Positions 52,109 through 61,639 are shown, numbered from the stretch's first letter. The stretch: DNA of 64,000 nucleotides from Caldithrix sp. (GCA_020722685.1 DYKH01000003.1:61846-125845); one strand, 5' to 3'. The notes: a model not told the origin generated them from the sequence alone. Numbers and translations: made by a program.

Positions 52109-52723
52109 TTACTTGTTTTTGAGGATTTTGATTTTGCCGGAGGATTCTTCGGTGAGGCGTCCAATGAACGACGTCAGGAGGCTCTGCCTGACCGCCACTC
52201 GAGCGCGGACGTTGGCTTTATAATCCGAGTCGATGATCTCCGCGTTCAGACGCTCCGCTATACGCAGAACGGCGCCGGAGAATTCATAAGGATATTCGAT
52301 TTCCACGGTATCCGTCAAATACACAAGCTTGATCTCGGCCTTCGCCAAAGTCTCGCTTGCGGTTGTTCCATAGGCTTTGACCAAACCGCCAATACCCAAT
52401 TTGGTGCCGCCAAAATACCGGGTGACGATCAGGACAATATTGGTCAACTCGCGAGTGGTAATGGCCTGCAGGATGGGTTTGCCAGCCGTACCGGAAGGCT
52501 CGCCGTCATCGCTCTGACGCACGATTGCCTGCGTTCCCATCCCGATTTGATAGGCAAAGCAGTTGTGAGTGGCATCGTAATGCAGCTTTCTGATTTCGCC
52601 TATGAATAGCTCCGCCTCTTCTCGCGATCTGGCAGGCCGTGCCCGGCCAAGGAACCGCGAGCCCTTGACTTTGTGCTCGGCCTGTACTAACGCGGCAATG
52701 GTTTTGAATTCATCAGGATTCAT
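52109..52723 (-). CDS. YigZ/IMPACT family protein
   Basis: A ~204-aa protein of the UPF0029/IMPACT family. Its N-terminal domain has the signature VKGSRFLGRARPARSREEAE, DATHNCFAYQIG, DDGEPSGTAGKPILQAI and VLIVTRYFGGTKLGIGGLVK. The C-terminal ~65 residues form the DUF1949-type domain. In eukaryotes IMPACT affects Gcn2 signalling; the bacterial role is uncertain. A TTG at 52732 is in frame; I use the ATG at 52723. Confidence 0.92.
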   Translation of the reverse strand: MNPDEFKTIAALVQAEHKVKGSRFLGRARPARSREEAELFIGEIRKLHYDATHNCFAYQIGMGTQAIVRQSDDGEPSGTAGKPILQAITTRELTNIVLIVTRYFGGTKLGIGGLVKAYGTTASETLAKAEIKLVYLTDTVEIEYPYEFSGAVLRIAERLNAEIIDSDYKANVRARVAVRQSLLTSFIGRLTEESSGKIKILKNK

Positions 52724-52772
52724 GGGTAGCAATTGTTCCCAAGGATGACAGACGCGAATGCCGGGTCTTATG

Positions 52773-52797
52773 AAAAAAAGCCCGACATAAGCCGGGC
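52773..52797 (-). terminator. Intrinsic terminator after the acyl-CoA dehydrogenase gene
   Basis: On the minus strand GCCCGGC, a TTAT loop, and GTCGGGC form a 7-bp stem (with one G-T pair) followed by seven T. It begins 13 bp after the stop codon. This is a textbook Rho-independent terminator and marks the end of the lipid operon transcript. Confidence 0.9.
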
Positions 52798-52809
52798 AGG
52801 AATTCCGAG

Positions 52810-53967
52810 CTATTTCCCGCTGGCGCTTTCCTTGATCACGTGGCGCGCGATGACGTTGCGCTGAATCTGGTTGGTGCCTTCGTAGATTTGCGTGATCTTG
52901 GCATCGCGCATGTATTTCTCGATCGGATAGTCCTTCATGTAGCCATAGCCGCCGAAGATTTGAACGGCATCGGTGGTAACACTCATAGCGACATCGCCGG
53001 CCAATACCTTGGACATGGCGGATTCTTTGGCAAAATCCTTCTCGCCGGCGTCAATCATTTTTGCCGTGTTGTAAATGAGAGCGCGTGCGGCTTCGATTTG
53101 CGTTGCCATGTCCGCCAACATGAATTGGATCGCTTGAAAGGAAGCGATGCTCTGGCCGAATTGATGGCGTTCGCGGGCATAGCGAACCGCGTGATCGAAG
53201 GCTCCCTGAGCAATACCCAAAGCTTGCGCGGCAACGCCCGGCCTAGACTTGTCCAACGTCTTCATGGCTATCATAAAGCCTTGGCCTTCTCGACCCAAGA
53301 GGTTTGCCTTGGGTACTACACAATCTTGAAAAACCACCTCACAGGTGGCAGAAGCCCGAATGCCCATTTTGTCTTCTTTTTTGCCGAATACCAAGCCTTC
53401 GGTTCCTTCTTCGACGATGAACGCGGAAGCGCCGCGTGTGCCGCGAGTCGGATCAGTAGAAGCAATGACTGTGTAATATTTTGCCACCCCGCCATTGGTG
53501 ATAAAGTGCTTGGTGCCGTTTAACACGTAATGATCGCCCTGCAGCTTGGCGGTTGTTTGAATGGATCCGGCGTCAGAACCGGCTTCCGGCTCGGTCAGAC
53601 AGAAGGCGGCCAGAGCTTTGCCGCTCGCCAGGTTCGGTAGGTAGTTCTTTTTCTGCTCCTCGTTTCCTGCGATGAGAATGGGGAAGCATCCGAGAGCGGT
53701 TCCGGCTAAAGCCAAGGAGATGCCGCCACAAGCGCGAGAGAACTCTTCCGTAACCAGCACCAAATCCATGACGCCTCCGCCCATTCCTTCGAATTCTTCC
53801 GGTATCCAAAGGCGAAAGAAATCCATCCGCGCCATTTCTTCTACCACTGGCCAGGGGAATTCCGCTGTTCGATCATATTCGGCGGCTACCGGGGCGATTT
53901 TCCCTTGCGCAAATTCTCGAGCCAACTCACGCAAGGCTTGTTGCTCTTCGGTCAGAAAGTAATTCAT
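52810..53967 (-). CDS. Acyl-CoA dehydrogenase
   Basis: A 385-aa FAD-dependent acyl-CoA dehydrogenase, introducing the first double bond in beta-oxidation or a related degradation route. Signatures: ALAAFCLTEPEAGSDAGSIQ, RGASAFIVEEGTEGLVFGKK, and near the C-terminus QIFGGYGYMKDYPIEKYMRD, then AKITQIYEGTNQIQRNVIAR, where the Glu of YEGT is the catalytic base in short/medium-chain enzymes. AGGA before the ATG supports the start. Substrate cannot be told from the sequence. It follows rnc. Confidence 0.95.
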   Translation of the reverse strand: MNYFLTEEQQALRELAREFAQGKIAPVAAEYDRTAEFPWPVVEEMARMDFFRLWIPEEFEGMGGGVMDLVLVTEEFSRACGGISLALAGTALGCFPILIAGNEEQKKNYLPNLASGKALAAFCLTEPEAGSDAGSIQTTAKLQGDHYVLNGTKHFITNGGVAKYYTVIASTDPTRGTRGASAFIVEEGTEGLVFGKKEDKMGIRASATCEVVFQDCVVPKANLLGREGQGFMIAMKTLDKSRPGVAAQALGIAQGAFDHAVRYARERHQFGQSIASFQAIQFMLADMATQIEAARALIYNTAKMIDAGEKDFAKESAMSKVLAGDVAMSVTTDAVQIFGGYGYMKDYPIEKYMRDAKITQIYEGTNQIQRNVIARHVIKESASGK

Positions 53968-53981
53968 CTACGGTTCCTTCC

Positions 53982-54740
53982 TCAAAGTACCTTCAGGCTG
54001 ATCAAGGCCTGATGCGCGGCCATTTGTTCAGCAACTTTTTTTGACATTCCACGACCCGTGCCGATTTTTTTCTTGTCGACAAAGGCGGCTACAGTAAACA
54101 TTTTATTATGGTCAGGGCCCGACTCCTCTTCGACGAGGTAAATGGGGCCTTCAAGATTGGTGCTTTGACAGTGCTCCAATAGCAGGCTTTTGTAGTTTCG
54201 GGAGTGTTCCTCGTGTAAGATGCGATCTAACTGAGAGGTCACGTTTTTGTGGATAAAATCCTTGGCGATTTCCAAGCCGCCGTCCAAGTATATAGCGCCA
54301 ATGATCGCTTCCACTGCATCGGCAAGAATGGATTCCCGAGCTCGCCCGCCAGAGCGTTCCTCTGCGTCATTCAACAACAGATATTCGCCCAACCCAAAAT
54401 CGCGTCCGATTCTGGATAAATTGTGGCGATTGACCAGAAGCGATTTGAGATTGGTGAGCCTACCTTCCTCTTCATTGGGGAAACTCTTATAGAGATATTC
54501 TGTTACTACTAAGCCAAGTACGGAATCACCAAGAAGCTCCAACCTTTCATTGGATTGGATGCGATTCTCTCCGGTCGATGCAAGGTATGAGCGATGCTTG
54601 AGGGCCTGCAATAAAAGCTGCTCATCGCTAAACGTATGATGCAGAAACCTGGAGAGCTTTATAAGATTTGGTTGCGGGAATTTACTCTTTTTTGTTGGCC
54701 GGAAAAGCTTGCTGAATAATTCCAAAGTCCAAAGTGCCAT
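53982..54740 (-). CDS. rnc: Ribonuclease III
   Basis: RNase III cuts double-stranded RNA, including rRNA precursors. The 252-aa protein has the catalytic signature SNERLELLGDSVLGLVVTEY, the second acidic site in ESILADAVEAIIGAIYLDGG, and a C-terminal double-stranded-RNA-binding domain (YKSLLLEHCQSTNLEGPIY, GRGMSKKVAEQMAAHQAL). It has a ~25-residue lead before the catalytic domain. rnc next to the fab/acpP genes is common in bacteria. Confidence 0.96.
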   Translation of the reverse strand: MALWTLELFSKLFRPTKKSKFPQPNLIKLSRFLHHTFSDEQLLLQALKHRSYLASTGENRIQSNERLELLGDSVLGLVVTEYLYKSFPNEEEGRLTNLKSLLVNRHNLSRIGRDFGLGEYLLLNDAEERSGGRARESILADAVEAIIGAIYLDGGLEIAKDFIHKNVTSQLDRILHEEHSRNYKSLLLEHCQSTNLEGPIYLVEEESGPDHNKMFTVAAFVDKKKIGTGRGMSKKVAEQMAAHQALISLKVL

Positions 54741-54823
54741 TTTTTAGGTAATACGGTGTAAACGTCGGAGGTTCGCCAGTTCTGCAAGAGAATCCAGCTT
54801 TGAATCCGGAGAAAAATGCAACT

Positions 54824-56071
54824 TCATTGGTGATTATATCTGCCAAAGACCAGAGTGACATTGTGTCCGCCAAATCCAAATGAATTGGAAAGAACAACAT
54901 CGACTTTCCTCTTGATCGGCTTGTTGGGCACGTAGAACAAGTCGCAATCAGGATCCGGTTCTTCGTAATTGATTGTGGGATGAATCTCGTTGTGGATGAT
55001 CGATAAGATCGATGCAACGGCTTCGGCTGCTCCAGAAGCACCAAGCAAATGACCGATCATGGACTTGGTGGAGCTTACCGCCAACTGGTAGGCATGCTCC
55101 CCGAAAGTCTTCTTAATAGCTTCGGTCTCGGTCTTATCGTTATGCGGCGTCGATGTCCCATGCGCGTTGATATAGTCCACGGCGCTGGGATCAATATTCG
55201 CATCTTTCATAGCCTGCTGCATGGCGCGAACGGCGCCGCCGCCGCCGGGAACAGGAGCTGTAATATGGTAGGCATCGGCCGTAAAACCGACTCCGAGAAT
55301 TTCCGCATGAATTTTGGCGTTGCGGGCTTTAGCGTGCTCCAATTCTTCTAACAGCAGAACGGCTCCACCTTCGCCCATAACGAATCCATCCCGCTTCAGA
55401 TCGAATGGCCGGCTGGCTTTTTCCGGCTCTTCGTTGCGAGTAGAAAGAGCCTTCATCGCGTTAAAACCAGCGACACCCATTTTGCATATCGGCGCCTCAC
55501 AACCACCGGCCAAAAAACCAATGGCACGACCATAGCGAATGTGATTGAAAGCCTCACCTATGGCGTGGGCAGCCGAGGCGCAGGCAGAGGTGGTCGCATA
55601 GTTGGGCCCTTTGAGGTTATATTGAATGGAGATGTAGCCGGGGGCGATGTCTGCGATGAGCATGGGGATCAGGAAGGGACTGAGCCGGCTCGGCCCGCGC
55701 TCCAACAACACTTGGCATTCTTTTTCATAGACGTTCATGCCGCCAATTCCGGAGCTGACGATGACCCCAAACTGGTCACGATCGACCAAATCGAAATCGA
55801 TGCCCGAGTCTTGCACGGCTTTTTGTGCTGCGATCACAGCAAAATGGGTAAAGCGATCCATTCGCCGGGCATCTTTGCGGTCGATATATTGGGTCGGGTC
55901 AAAATCAGAAATCTCGCCGGCAAATTTCGTTTCGTACTGGGTGGTATCAAACAAGGTGATCTTACCGATCCCATTTTTGCCCGCTATCAAGTTTTGCCAA
56001 TAATCTTCAAGCGTGTGCCCAAGAGGTGTAATCACGCCCATGCCAGTGACTACCACGCGCTTTGCTTCCAT
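54824..56071 (-). CDS. fabF: FabF, 3-oxoacyl-ACP synthase II
   Basis: FabF elongates fatty acids by condensing acyl-ACP with malonyl-ACP. The 415-aa protein has the active-site Cys in ATTSACASAAHAIGEA, the first His in INAHGTSTPHNDKTE and the second in SSTKSMIGHLLGASGAAEA. The ATG at 56071 has GAGG 6 nt upstream. It is separated from acpP by ~280 bp with a hairpin. Confidence 0.97.
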   Translation of the reverse strand: MEAKRVVVTGMGVITPLGHTLEDYWQNLIAGKNGIGKITLFDTTQYETKFAGEISDFDPTQYIDRKDARRMDRFTHFAVIAAQKAVQDSGIDFDLVDRDQFGVIVSSGIGGMNVYEKECQVLLERGPSRLSPFLIPMLIADIAPGYISIQYNLKGPNYATTSACASAAHAIGEAFNHIRYGRAIGFLAGGCEAPICKMGVAGFNAMKALSTRNEEPEKASRPFDLKRDGFVMGEGGAVLLLEELEHAKARNAKIHAEILGVGFTADAYHITAPVPGGGGAVRAMQQAMKDANIDPSAVDYINAHGTSTPHNDKTETEAIKKTFGEHAYQLAVSSTKSMIGHLLGASGAAEAVASILSIIHNEIHPTINYEEPDPDCDLFYVPNKPIKRKVDVVLSNSFGFGGHNVTLVFGRYNHQ

Positions 56072-56364
56072 TCGATGCCTCAAAAATGGTTATCAGAATG
56101 ACTAAACCGGAAATAGGATATGCCGAGGCTTCGGCTATAAGCCATGAGCCTCCGTCTATCGTATAATTGGCGCACGACTCTCGTCGGATGAACAAGAACA
56201 CTCGATTCCAACATAGGTGTAGACCACGCGCACCCGCAGAGTCCAAGTCTGAAATACGATAAACTGCCCTCTTTCATAGACTATTCTCTGCGGCAAACTG
56301 CAAGTTATTAGAAGCCATAATGGGGCAATTCGAATAGCGAACAGCCCCATTCATGAAGGCTGCT
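56072..56364. other. acpP-fabF gap
   Basis: About 290 bp with no supported gene. It begins with the hairpin at 56331-56371 overlapping the acpP stop. acpP is often expressed above its neighbours, and partial termination here would fit, but that is inference. Confidence 0.4.
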
Positions 56365-56371
56365 CTATTCG
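56331..56371. other. Imperfect hairpin at the end of acpP
   Basis: CGAATAGCGAACAGCC (from 56331) pairs with GGCTGCTCTATTCG (to 56371) with a small internal mismatch. It spans the acpP stop codon. TTTTT follows on the plus strand only, so minus-strand termination would be weak; it may protect the acpP message end. Confidence 0.5.
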
Positions 56372-56607
56372 TTTTTGCCTAATTTTTGTTTCAAGTAACC
56401 GAGCGCATCGCCCACGTTGGTGAGTTTTTCCGCTTCCTCGTCTGGAATTTCAATGCCGAATTCCTCTTCAAAAGCCATGACCAACTCGACGGTATCGAGA
56501 GAATCCGCACCCAAATCATCGATAAAGGACGCCTCGGGGGTGACTTCGTTGACATCCACACCCAATTGCTCGACAATGATCTCTTTTACTCTGTCTTCGA
56601 GTGACAT
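56365..56607 (-). CDS. acpP: Acyl carrier protein
   Basis: ACP carries growing acyl chains on a phosphopantetheine arm. The 80-aa acidic protein has the attachment serine in the motif [20 protein letters not shown] strong AAGGAGG lies upstream of the ATG, consistent with high expression. It lies between fabG and fabF. Confidence 0.98.
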   Translation of the reverse strand: MSLEDRVKEIIVEQLGVDVNEVTPEASFIDDLGADSLDTVELVMAFEEEFGIEIPDEEAEKLTNVGDALGYLKQKLGKNE

Positions 56608-56681
56608 TATGGTTTTCCTCCTTAAAAAGGGTTTGAGATGGATTTAATTTGCACTACAACTTTTAGTTTGTGCGCGGATCG

Positions 56682-57425
56682 CTACATGAGCATTCCGCCG
56701 TCCACGTGGACGACCTGACCCGTAACATAGTCTGCGAGCGGGCTGGCCAAAAACAACACCACATTGGCGACATCTTCCGGTCGGCCACCTCGCTGGAGGG
56801 GAATGAGATTGATGAACTGATCGATAGCCGCTTGCGGCAAATTCTTGGTCATTTCCGTCTCGATATAACCTGGCGCCACGGCGTTTACCTGAATGTTGCG
56901 GGAACCCAGCTCCTTAGCCACGGACTTGGTCAGGCCAATAATTCCAGCCTTGGAAGCCGCATAATTCGCTTGACCGGCATTTCCCATCACTCCGACCACA
57001 GAGGCCACATTGATGATTTTGCCATTGCGCTGCTTAATCATGGGCCGCACCGCGGCTTTTATGCAATTGAAGGTTCCCTTCAAATTGACCGCGATAACGG
57101 CATCCCATTCTTTCTCATCCATGCGCATCAACAGGTTGTCGCGGGTGATGCCAGCATTATTAACCAGAATATCTATTCTGCCAAATTTCTGCATGGCGGC
57201 GTTAACCAGATTGGCCGCCTCTTCCGTTTTGGCAACGTCGATCGTGACCGCGAGCGCTTCCCGCGGCATTTGCTCAATCTCCGCGGCAACAGACTGGGCG
57301 CCGGCCAAGTCAATATCCGAGACCACCACATTGCAGCCAGCCCTCGCCAGCTTGAGGGCGATCTCTCGACCAATACCACGGGCGGCGCCGGTCACCACCG
57401 CGACCCGGTTCGCAAGCTCTATCAA
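56682..57425 (-). CDS. fabG: FabG, 3-oxoacyl-ACP reductase
   Basis: FabG is the NADPH-dependent ketoreductase of fatty-acid synthesis. From the TTG at 57425 (GGAG 5 nt upstream) the product is 247 aa, the family length. It has the Rossmann motif TGAARGIGREIAL, NNAGITRDNLL, the catalytic Ser in NVASVVGVMGN and YAASKAGIIGLT. The frame runs open further upstream, but that would overlap fabD deeply and has no family support. Confidence 0.96.
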   Translation of the reverse strand: MIELANRVAVVTGAARGIGREIALKLARAGCNVVVSDIDLAGAQSVAAEIEQMPREALAVTIDVAKTEEAANLVNAAMQKFGRIDILVNNAGITRDNLLMRMDEKEWDAVIAVNLKGTFNCIKAAVRPMIKQRNGKIINVASVVGVMGNAGQANYAASKAGIIGLTKSVAKELGSRNIQVNAVAPGYIETEMTKNLPQAAIDQFINLIPLQRGGRPEDVANVVLFLASPLADYVTGQVVHVDGGMLM

Positions 57426-57439
57426 ACAAACTCCTATTC

Positions 57440-58363
57440 TTAATCTGCAATCGTTTCGAGCTGTTCCAAGGTGCCGACGGCCTTGGCCTCTACTCCTTTG
57501 TTGATCCGTCGGATCAAGCCAGTTAACACGCTTCCCCAGCCCACCTCTATGAATCGATTTGCACCGTCGGCAATCATCCGCTCGATGGAATGTGACCAAA
57601 GTACCGGGCTGGTGAGCTGTTCCTGCAACAATTTCCCGATCTGCGCAGGATCAATATTTGGCTCAGCAGTCACGTTGAAATAAACCGGCACAGCAGGCGC
57701 GGAAAAAGTTGCCTCTCTTAGAGCTTCCACAAATGCTTCTCGCGCCGGCAGCATCAACGCCGAGTGAAACGCTCCACTCACATTCAGCTCGATGACCCGC
57801 TTTGCACCCATTTCCGTCGCCAGCCTCATCGCCTCCCTGACGCCAGTGATGGATCCGGAAATGACGACTTGTCCCGGAGAATTGAAATTGGCCAAACTGA
57901 CTATTCCGGCTACTGCGGCTTCCCGGCAAGCCTGATCGACTTGCGCAAAGCTCAGACCAATGATTGCAGCCATGGCGCCGCTCTGAGCTTTGCCGGCATT
58001 TTGCATTAACTGCCCCCTCAGTCTGACCAAGCGCAATCCTTGCTCAAAGCCCACAGCGCCCGCCGCCGTTAAAGCGGAATACTCACCGAGGCTGTGACCG
58101 GCCATCATATCCGCTTTCAGGCCCCGTTCGCTTAACAGGCCATAGACGGCAAGACTGTGCACAAACAAGGCCGGCTGAGTGAATTCCGTCTGCCGCAATT
58201 CTTCTTCCGGACCTGCAAAAGACAATCGCGCAAGGTCGAATCCCAAGATATCGTTGGCCTGCAGATAGAGGTCGCGTACCGATCGATGGGCAGCAAAAAT
58301 ATCCTTCCCCATGCCGACGCTCTGAGAGCCCTGGCCGGGAAATACGAAAGCCACCTTGCTCAA
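57440..58363 (-). CDS. fabD: FabD, malonyl-CoA:ACP transacylase
   Basis: FabD loads malonyl groups onto ACP. From the TTG at 58363 (307 aa) the protein starts SKVAFVFPGQGSQSVGMGK. It has the catalytic Ser in MMAGHSLGEYSAL and His in NVSGAFHSALM. GAGG is 10 nt upstream of the TTG. The frame extends 22 codons further upstream without family similarity. Confidence 0.96.
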   Translation of the reverse strand: MSKVAFVFPGQGSQSVGMGKDIFAAHRSVRDLYLQANDILGFDLARLSFAGPEEELRQTEFTQPALFVHSLAVYGLLSERGLKADMMAGHSLGEYSALTAAGAVGFEQGLRLVRLRGQLMQNAGKAQSGAMAAIIGLSFAQVDQACREAAVAGIVSLANFNSPGQVVISGSITGVREAMRLATEMGAKRVIELNVSGAFHSALMLPAREAFVEALREATFSAPAVPVYFNVTAEPNIDPAQIGKLLQEQLTSPVLWSHSIERMIADGANRFIEVGWGSVLTGLIRRINKGVEAKAVGTLEQLETIAD

Positions 58364-58585
58364 TGCGATCCGTCCTCTGTTATTCGGAACTGCCCGAAGA
58401 TATGACAAAAGAACACAACACTCCCCCACATCTCAAAGTAGGTATCTTTACTTTTCAATACAATCGCTTTCTGTGCAACTTTTTACCCGCCATGAAATTT
58501 CCGGCAAACCGCAACAAAGCCCTACCTGAGAAAGAATTAACATGGCTGATTGGAGCTTTGTCCTATTTGAGTCCGGCGGAATTTT

Positions 58586-59575
58586 TCAAAGCCGAACGGC
58601 CGCTGCGCCCCAGGTAAATCCAGCGCCAAAAGCGACCATAACGGCCACCTGGCCCAGTTTCAATCGACCCATTCGTCGCGCTTCATCCAAGGCAATCGGA
58701 ATGGAGGCGGCCGAGGTGTTGCCATAATTGTGAAGATTGACAAACACTCGATCGGCGGGAATCTTGATGCGCCTGGCTGTGGCGTCGATAATCCTCAGAT
58801 TGGCTTGGTGAGGAATGAGTAGGTCTATCTCTTCGCTCTCGAGGCCGGTTCGCTCCAAGATCTTGACCGCAGCTTCGCCCATCGCCGTCACCGCGTACTT
58901 GAAGACTTCCTTCCCTTCCATCTTTATGTAATGCAGTCGCTGGTCGACGGACTCGTAGCTAGGCACGTGCTTCGTTCCCATCCCCGGCATGTAAAGCAGG
59001 TTGTGCAAGCGACCATCACTCTTGATAAAGCTCCCCAGGACGCCGCGATGCCCGTCCGAGGGCCGCATGACCACGGCGCCGGCGCCATCCCCAAAGAGCA
59101 CGCACGTCGCACGATCGGTATAGTCCGTGATTCTGGACAAGCTCTCGCCGCCGATGACAAGGACTGTCTCCGCCTTACCGCAAGCGATCAGCGAATCCGC
59201 CAAATCCAGACCATAAATGAATCCCGCACACGCAGCCGCAACGTCGAAAGCAGCGGCGTTAACTGCCCCTAATTTCTCCTGCACAAAGCAAGCCGTCGAA
59301 GGAAAGCCAACGTCTCCGGTTATGGTGGCGAGGATGATCGCGTCTACGGCCTGGACATCGATCTTGGCATCCGACAATGCATTTCTGGCGGCTTCCGTGC
59401 AAAGGTCGGAGGTGAGCTGGCCATTCTCAACGATATGGCGCGTTTCCATGCCGGTGCGGGTGCGAATCCAATCATCGCTGGTATCGACGATTTTTTCCAA
59501 ATCTTTGTTCGTCAGCAGCTTTTGGGGAATGCCCACGCCGGTACCCACAATCATCGACTTTGGTACTTTGCTCAA
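58586..59575 (-). CDS. fabH: FabH, 3-oxoacyl-ACP synthase III
   Basis: FabH starts fatty-acid synthesis from acetyl-CoA and malonyl-ACP. The protein (329 aa from TTG 59575, GGAG 5 nt upstream) has the Cys in AAACAGFIYGLDLADS, His in LIPHQANLRIIDATA and Asn in NLHNYGNTSAASIP. An ATG five codons earlier is possible. It lies between plsX and fabD; ~220 bp separate it from fabD. Confidence 0.96.
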   Translation of the reverse strand: MSKVPKSMIVGTGVGIPQKLLTNKDLEKIVDTSDDWIRTRTGMETRHIVENGQLTSDLCTEAARNALSDAKIDVQAVDAIILATITGDVGFPSTACFVQEKLGAVNAAAFDVAAACAGFIYGLDLADSLIACGKAETVLVIGGESLSRITDYTDRATCVLFGDGAGAVVMRPSDGHRGVLGSFIKSDGRLHNLLYMPGMGTKHVPSYESVDQRLHYIKMEGKEVFKYAVTAMGEAAVKILERTGLESEEIDLLIPHQANLRIIDATARRIKIPADRVFVNLHNYGNTSAASIPIALDEARRMGRLKLGQVAVMVAFGAGFTWGAAAVRL

Positions 59576-59659
59576 ACTCTCTCCATTCATCTTATGGGTA
59601 AGCAAACCTACGGCATCCTGGTCGTTCTCGTCGCCAGTTGCACATTAGCTTACCATCTC

Positions 59660-60673
59660 TCATTGCAGGCAAGCCAGCTTCTTCACCTGTTCTTGGATAT
59701 GCTTGTTCACATCTTCGGTGATCATTTTGTAGGCTGCCAAAATGGCGTTTTTGATGGCCCGGGGTGTCGATCGGCCATGAGCAATGATGCAGACTCCTTG
59801 CACGCCCAGCAAGGGCGCACCGCCGTACTCCTGGTAATCGAAAGCCTTGCGGATGCCGTCGAACGTCGGCTTCATAAGCACGGCGCCGATTTGAGAGAAC
59901 AGGTATTTGCGCACCAGGCGCCGCAAGTTGGCCTTGAATAAACCATGCAAGCTCTCGGCAAACTTTAGGACAATGTTACCGACAAAACCGTCACAGATCA
60001 CGACATTTGCTTTACCGCGGAGGATGTCCCCGCCTTCTATGTTACCGATAAAGTTTAGCCGGCTCTTCGAAAACAGTGAATGTGCTTTCAAAGTCGTGTC
60101 ATTACCCTTGACCGCCTCGTGGCCGACGCTGAGCAATCCAATGCTTGGATTTGGCTCGTTGAAAAGCCGGGAATAACAAATGCTCCCCATCACGCCAAAC
60201 TGCAACAAATCTTGCGGCCGGCTGTCTACATTTGCGCCAACATCGAGAAGGAGAGTTCGCCCCTCTTCACACGGCAAAATCGAGCCGATGGCAGGTCGGC
60301 GAATACCCTCGACCCGCTGCAGCCCAAAGAGCGCAGAGGCCATGACCGCCCCGGTGTTCCCGGCGCTCACGACGGCATCGACTTCTCGGTTTCTGTGCAA
60401 CTGCATGGCTACCGCGATGGAAGAATCTTTTTTCTGTTTGAGCGCAATCGAGGGCAATTCGTCCATGGCAACGCTTTGAGAGGCGTGTACGGTGGAAACA
60501 TTCAGCTCCTGCGTGCGAAAATGGCGCGCTATTTCGGCTTTCACTTTGGCCTCATCGCCGACTAGGACCACTTCAAAGCGTCCCTTGGCCACTCGTGCGG
60601 CCTCAATCCCGCCATGTACCACATCATGGGGCGCATTGTCTCCCCCCATAGCATCGAGTGCAATTCTTATCAA
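59660..60673 (-). CDS. plsX: PlsX, phosphate acyltransferase
   Basis: PlsX makes acyl-phosphate from acyl-ACP for phospholipid synthesis. The 337-aa protein begins IRIALDAMGGDNAPHDVVHG, with SAGNTGAVMASALFGL and VVICDGFVGNIVLKFAE, all typical. The start is TTG with GGAG 7 nt upstream. It follows rpmF, the usual order. Confidence 0.97.
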   Translation of the reverse strand: MIRIALDAMGGDNAPHDVVHGGIEAARVAKGRFEVVLVGDEAKVKAEIARHFRTQELNVSTVHASQSVAMDELPSIALKQKKDSSIAVAMQLHRNREVDAVVSAGNTGAVMASALFGLQRVEGIRRPAIGSILPCEEGRTLLLDVGANVDSRPQDLLQFGVMGSICYSRLFNEPNPSIGLLSVGHEAVKGNDTTLKAHSLFSKSRLNFIGNIEGGDILRGKANVVICDGFVGNIVLKFAESLHGLFKANLRRLVRKYLFSQIGAVLMKPTFDGIRKAFDYQEYGGAPLLGVQGVCIIAHGRSTPRAIKNAILAAYKMITEDVNKHIQEQVKKLACLQ

Positions 60674-60775
60674 ATCTCATCTCCGGAAAATTCATCTGTG
60701 GACGCAACCTGATCGCTTCACTGCAATCCGATACCCTCAGCCGAGGGATGCGTACGATGGCGGGACAGGGGTATT

Positions 60776-60958
60776 TTAAGATTCTCTTGGTAGAAATACC
60801 GAACGGCCTTTGTAGTAGCCGCAGTTCGGACATGCTCGATGGGGCAATTTGGGTTGATGGCAGTTCGCGCACTCAGCAACGGTGGGAATGGCTGCTTTCC
60901 AATTAGCTCGCCGTTTATCTCTACGGGTTCTTGAGTGTCTGCGTTTTGGTAATGGCAT
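60776..60958 (-). CDS. rpmF: Ribosomal protein L32
   Basis: A 60-aa basic protein of the large ribosomal subunit, starting PLPKRRHSRTRRDKRRANWK. It has a zinc-ribbon pair (CANCHQP and ACPNCGYYKG), so it is the zinc-binding form of L32. GAGG 5 nt upstream of the ATG. The yceD-rpmF-plsX-fabH order is widely conserved. Confidence 0.97.
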   Translation of the reverse strand: MPLPKRRHSRTRRDKRRANWKAAIPTVAECANCHQPKLPHRACPNCGYYKGRSVFLPRES

Positions 60959-60980
60959 GGTTACCTCAAAAAATAGTCTC

Positions 60981-61487
60981 TCATTTGAATAGCTGCTGTA
61001 ACTTTTCCCAGCGTGGATCCATCCGGTTGCTTTGACAATCGCAAGAAGACACGTTGAGATTCGTGCCGCAAGACGGACACAATCCCCGGCAATCTTCTTT
61101 GCAGAGTCGCTTCACAGGCAGTGCCGTGACCAAGGTTTCCCGAACCGGATTTTCAATATCAATGATGTCGGTGGTTTCGCTTATGACAAAGACGTCTTCG
61201 TCCTCGCGATCCCTCATGTTCTGATCGGTGGTGTAGAGCAGCTGAACCGCGTCCTCAACTTGCGTGCTGAACGACTCAGCGCAACGATCACAAATCAAAT
61301 CCACCTGCGCCTGCAATCCCGCCTTGATGAAAATATTGCGGCCAATCTTCTCGATATCCAATTTGGCGCTGATTGGGTAGCTATATTCCGGATAGTCGTC
61401 CAGTGCGATCTCGGAAGCCGTCACCGAAAGCCGGGTCTCCGCATGACCTTCGCTAAGACTTGCAATATTTAGCTTTAGCACTGGCAT
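60981..61487 (-). CDS. yceD: YceD (DUF177) family protein
   Basis: A 168-aa DUF177 protein, implicated in rRNA/ribosome processing in other bacteria and always found next to rpmF. The C-terminal half carries the cysteine pattern DLICDRCAESFSTQV, VKRLCKEDCRGLCPSCG and SSCDCQSNRMDPRWEKL, which could bind zinc. It is the first gene of the lipid operon, about 20 nt from the promoter below. Confidence 0.95.
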   Translation of the reverse strand: MPVLKLNIASLSEGHAETRLSVTASEIALDDYPEYSYPISAKLDIEKIGRNIFIKAGLQAQVDLICDRCAESFSTQVEDAVQLLYTTDQNMRDREDEDVFVISETTDIIDIENPVRETLVTALPVKRLCKEDCRGLCPSCGTNLNVSSCDCQSNRMDPRWEKLQQLFK

Positions 61488-61508
61488 TTTTCTCCAAAAT
61501 CGGCGAAA

Positions 61509-61537
61509 AATGTAGCAATAAATCGACTAATAGTCAA
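61509..61537 (-). promoter_or_regulatory. Sigma-70-type promoter and possible operator before yceD
   Basis: On the minus strand TTGACT (61532-61537) and TACATT (61509-61514) are exactly 17 bp apart. The expected transcript start is only ~15 nt before the yceD ATG. An 11-bp perfect palindrome GACTAATAGTC (61525-61535) overlaps the -35 box and could be a repressor site for lipid control; no regulator gene is nearby. Confidence 0.65.
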
Positions 61538-61639
61538 GATAAAAATTACCAAATCCTGAATTGTATTCAGTGGCTGTCTTTCATCGCAGGAGAATTTGCG
61601 AAGAACCAGCGTCAATTGTTATTCCTTGCTCAATATGCC

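Noticed and set aside
57425..57599. Extended N-terminus for fabG
   Set aside because: The extra 58 codons overlap fabD and do not resemble any reductase; the TTG at 57425 gives the exact family length.
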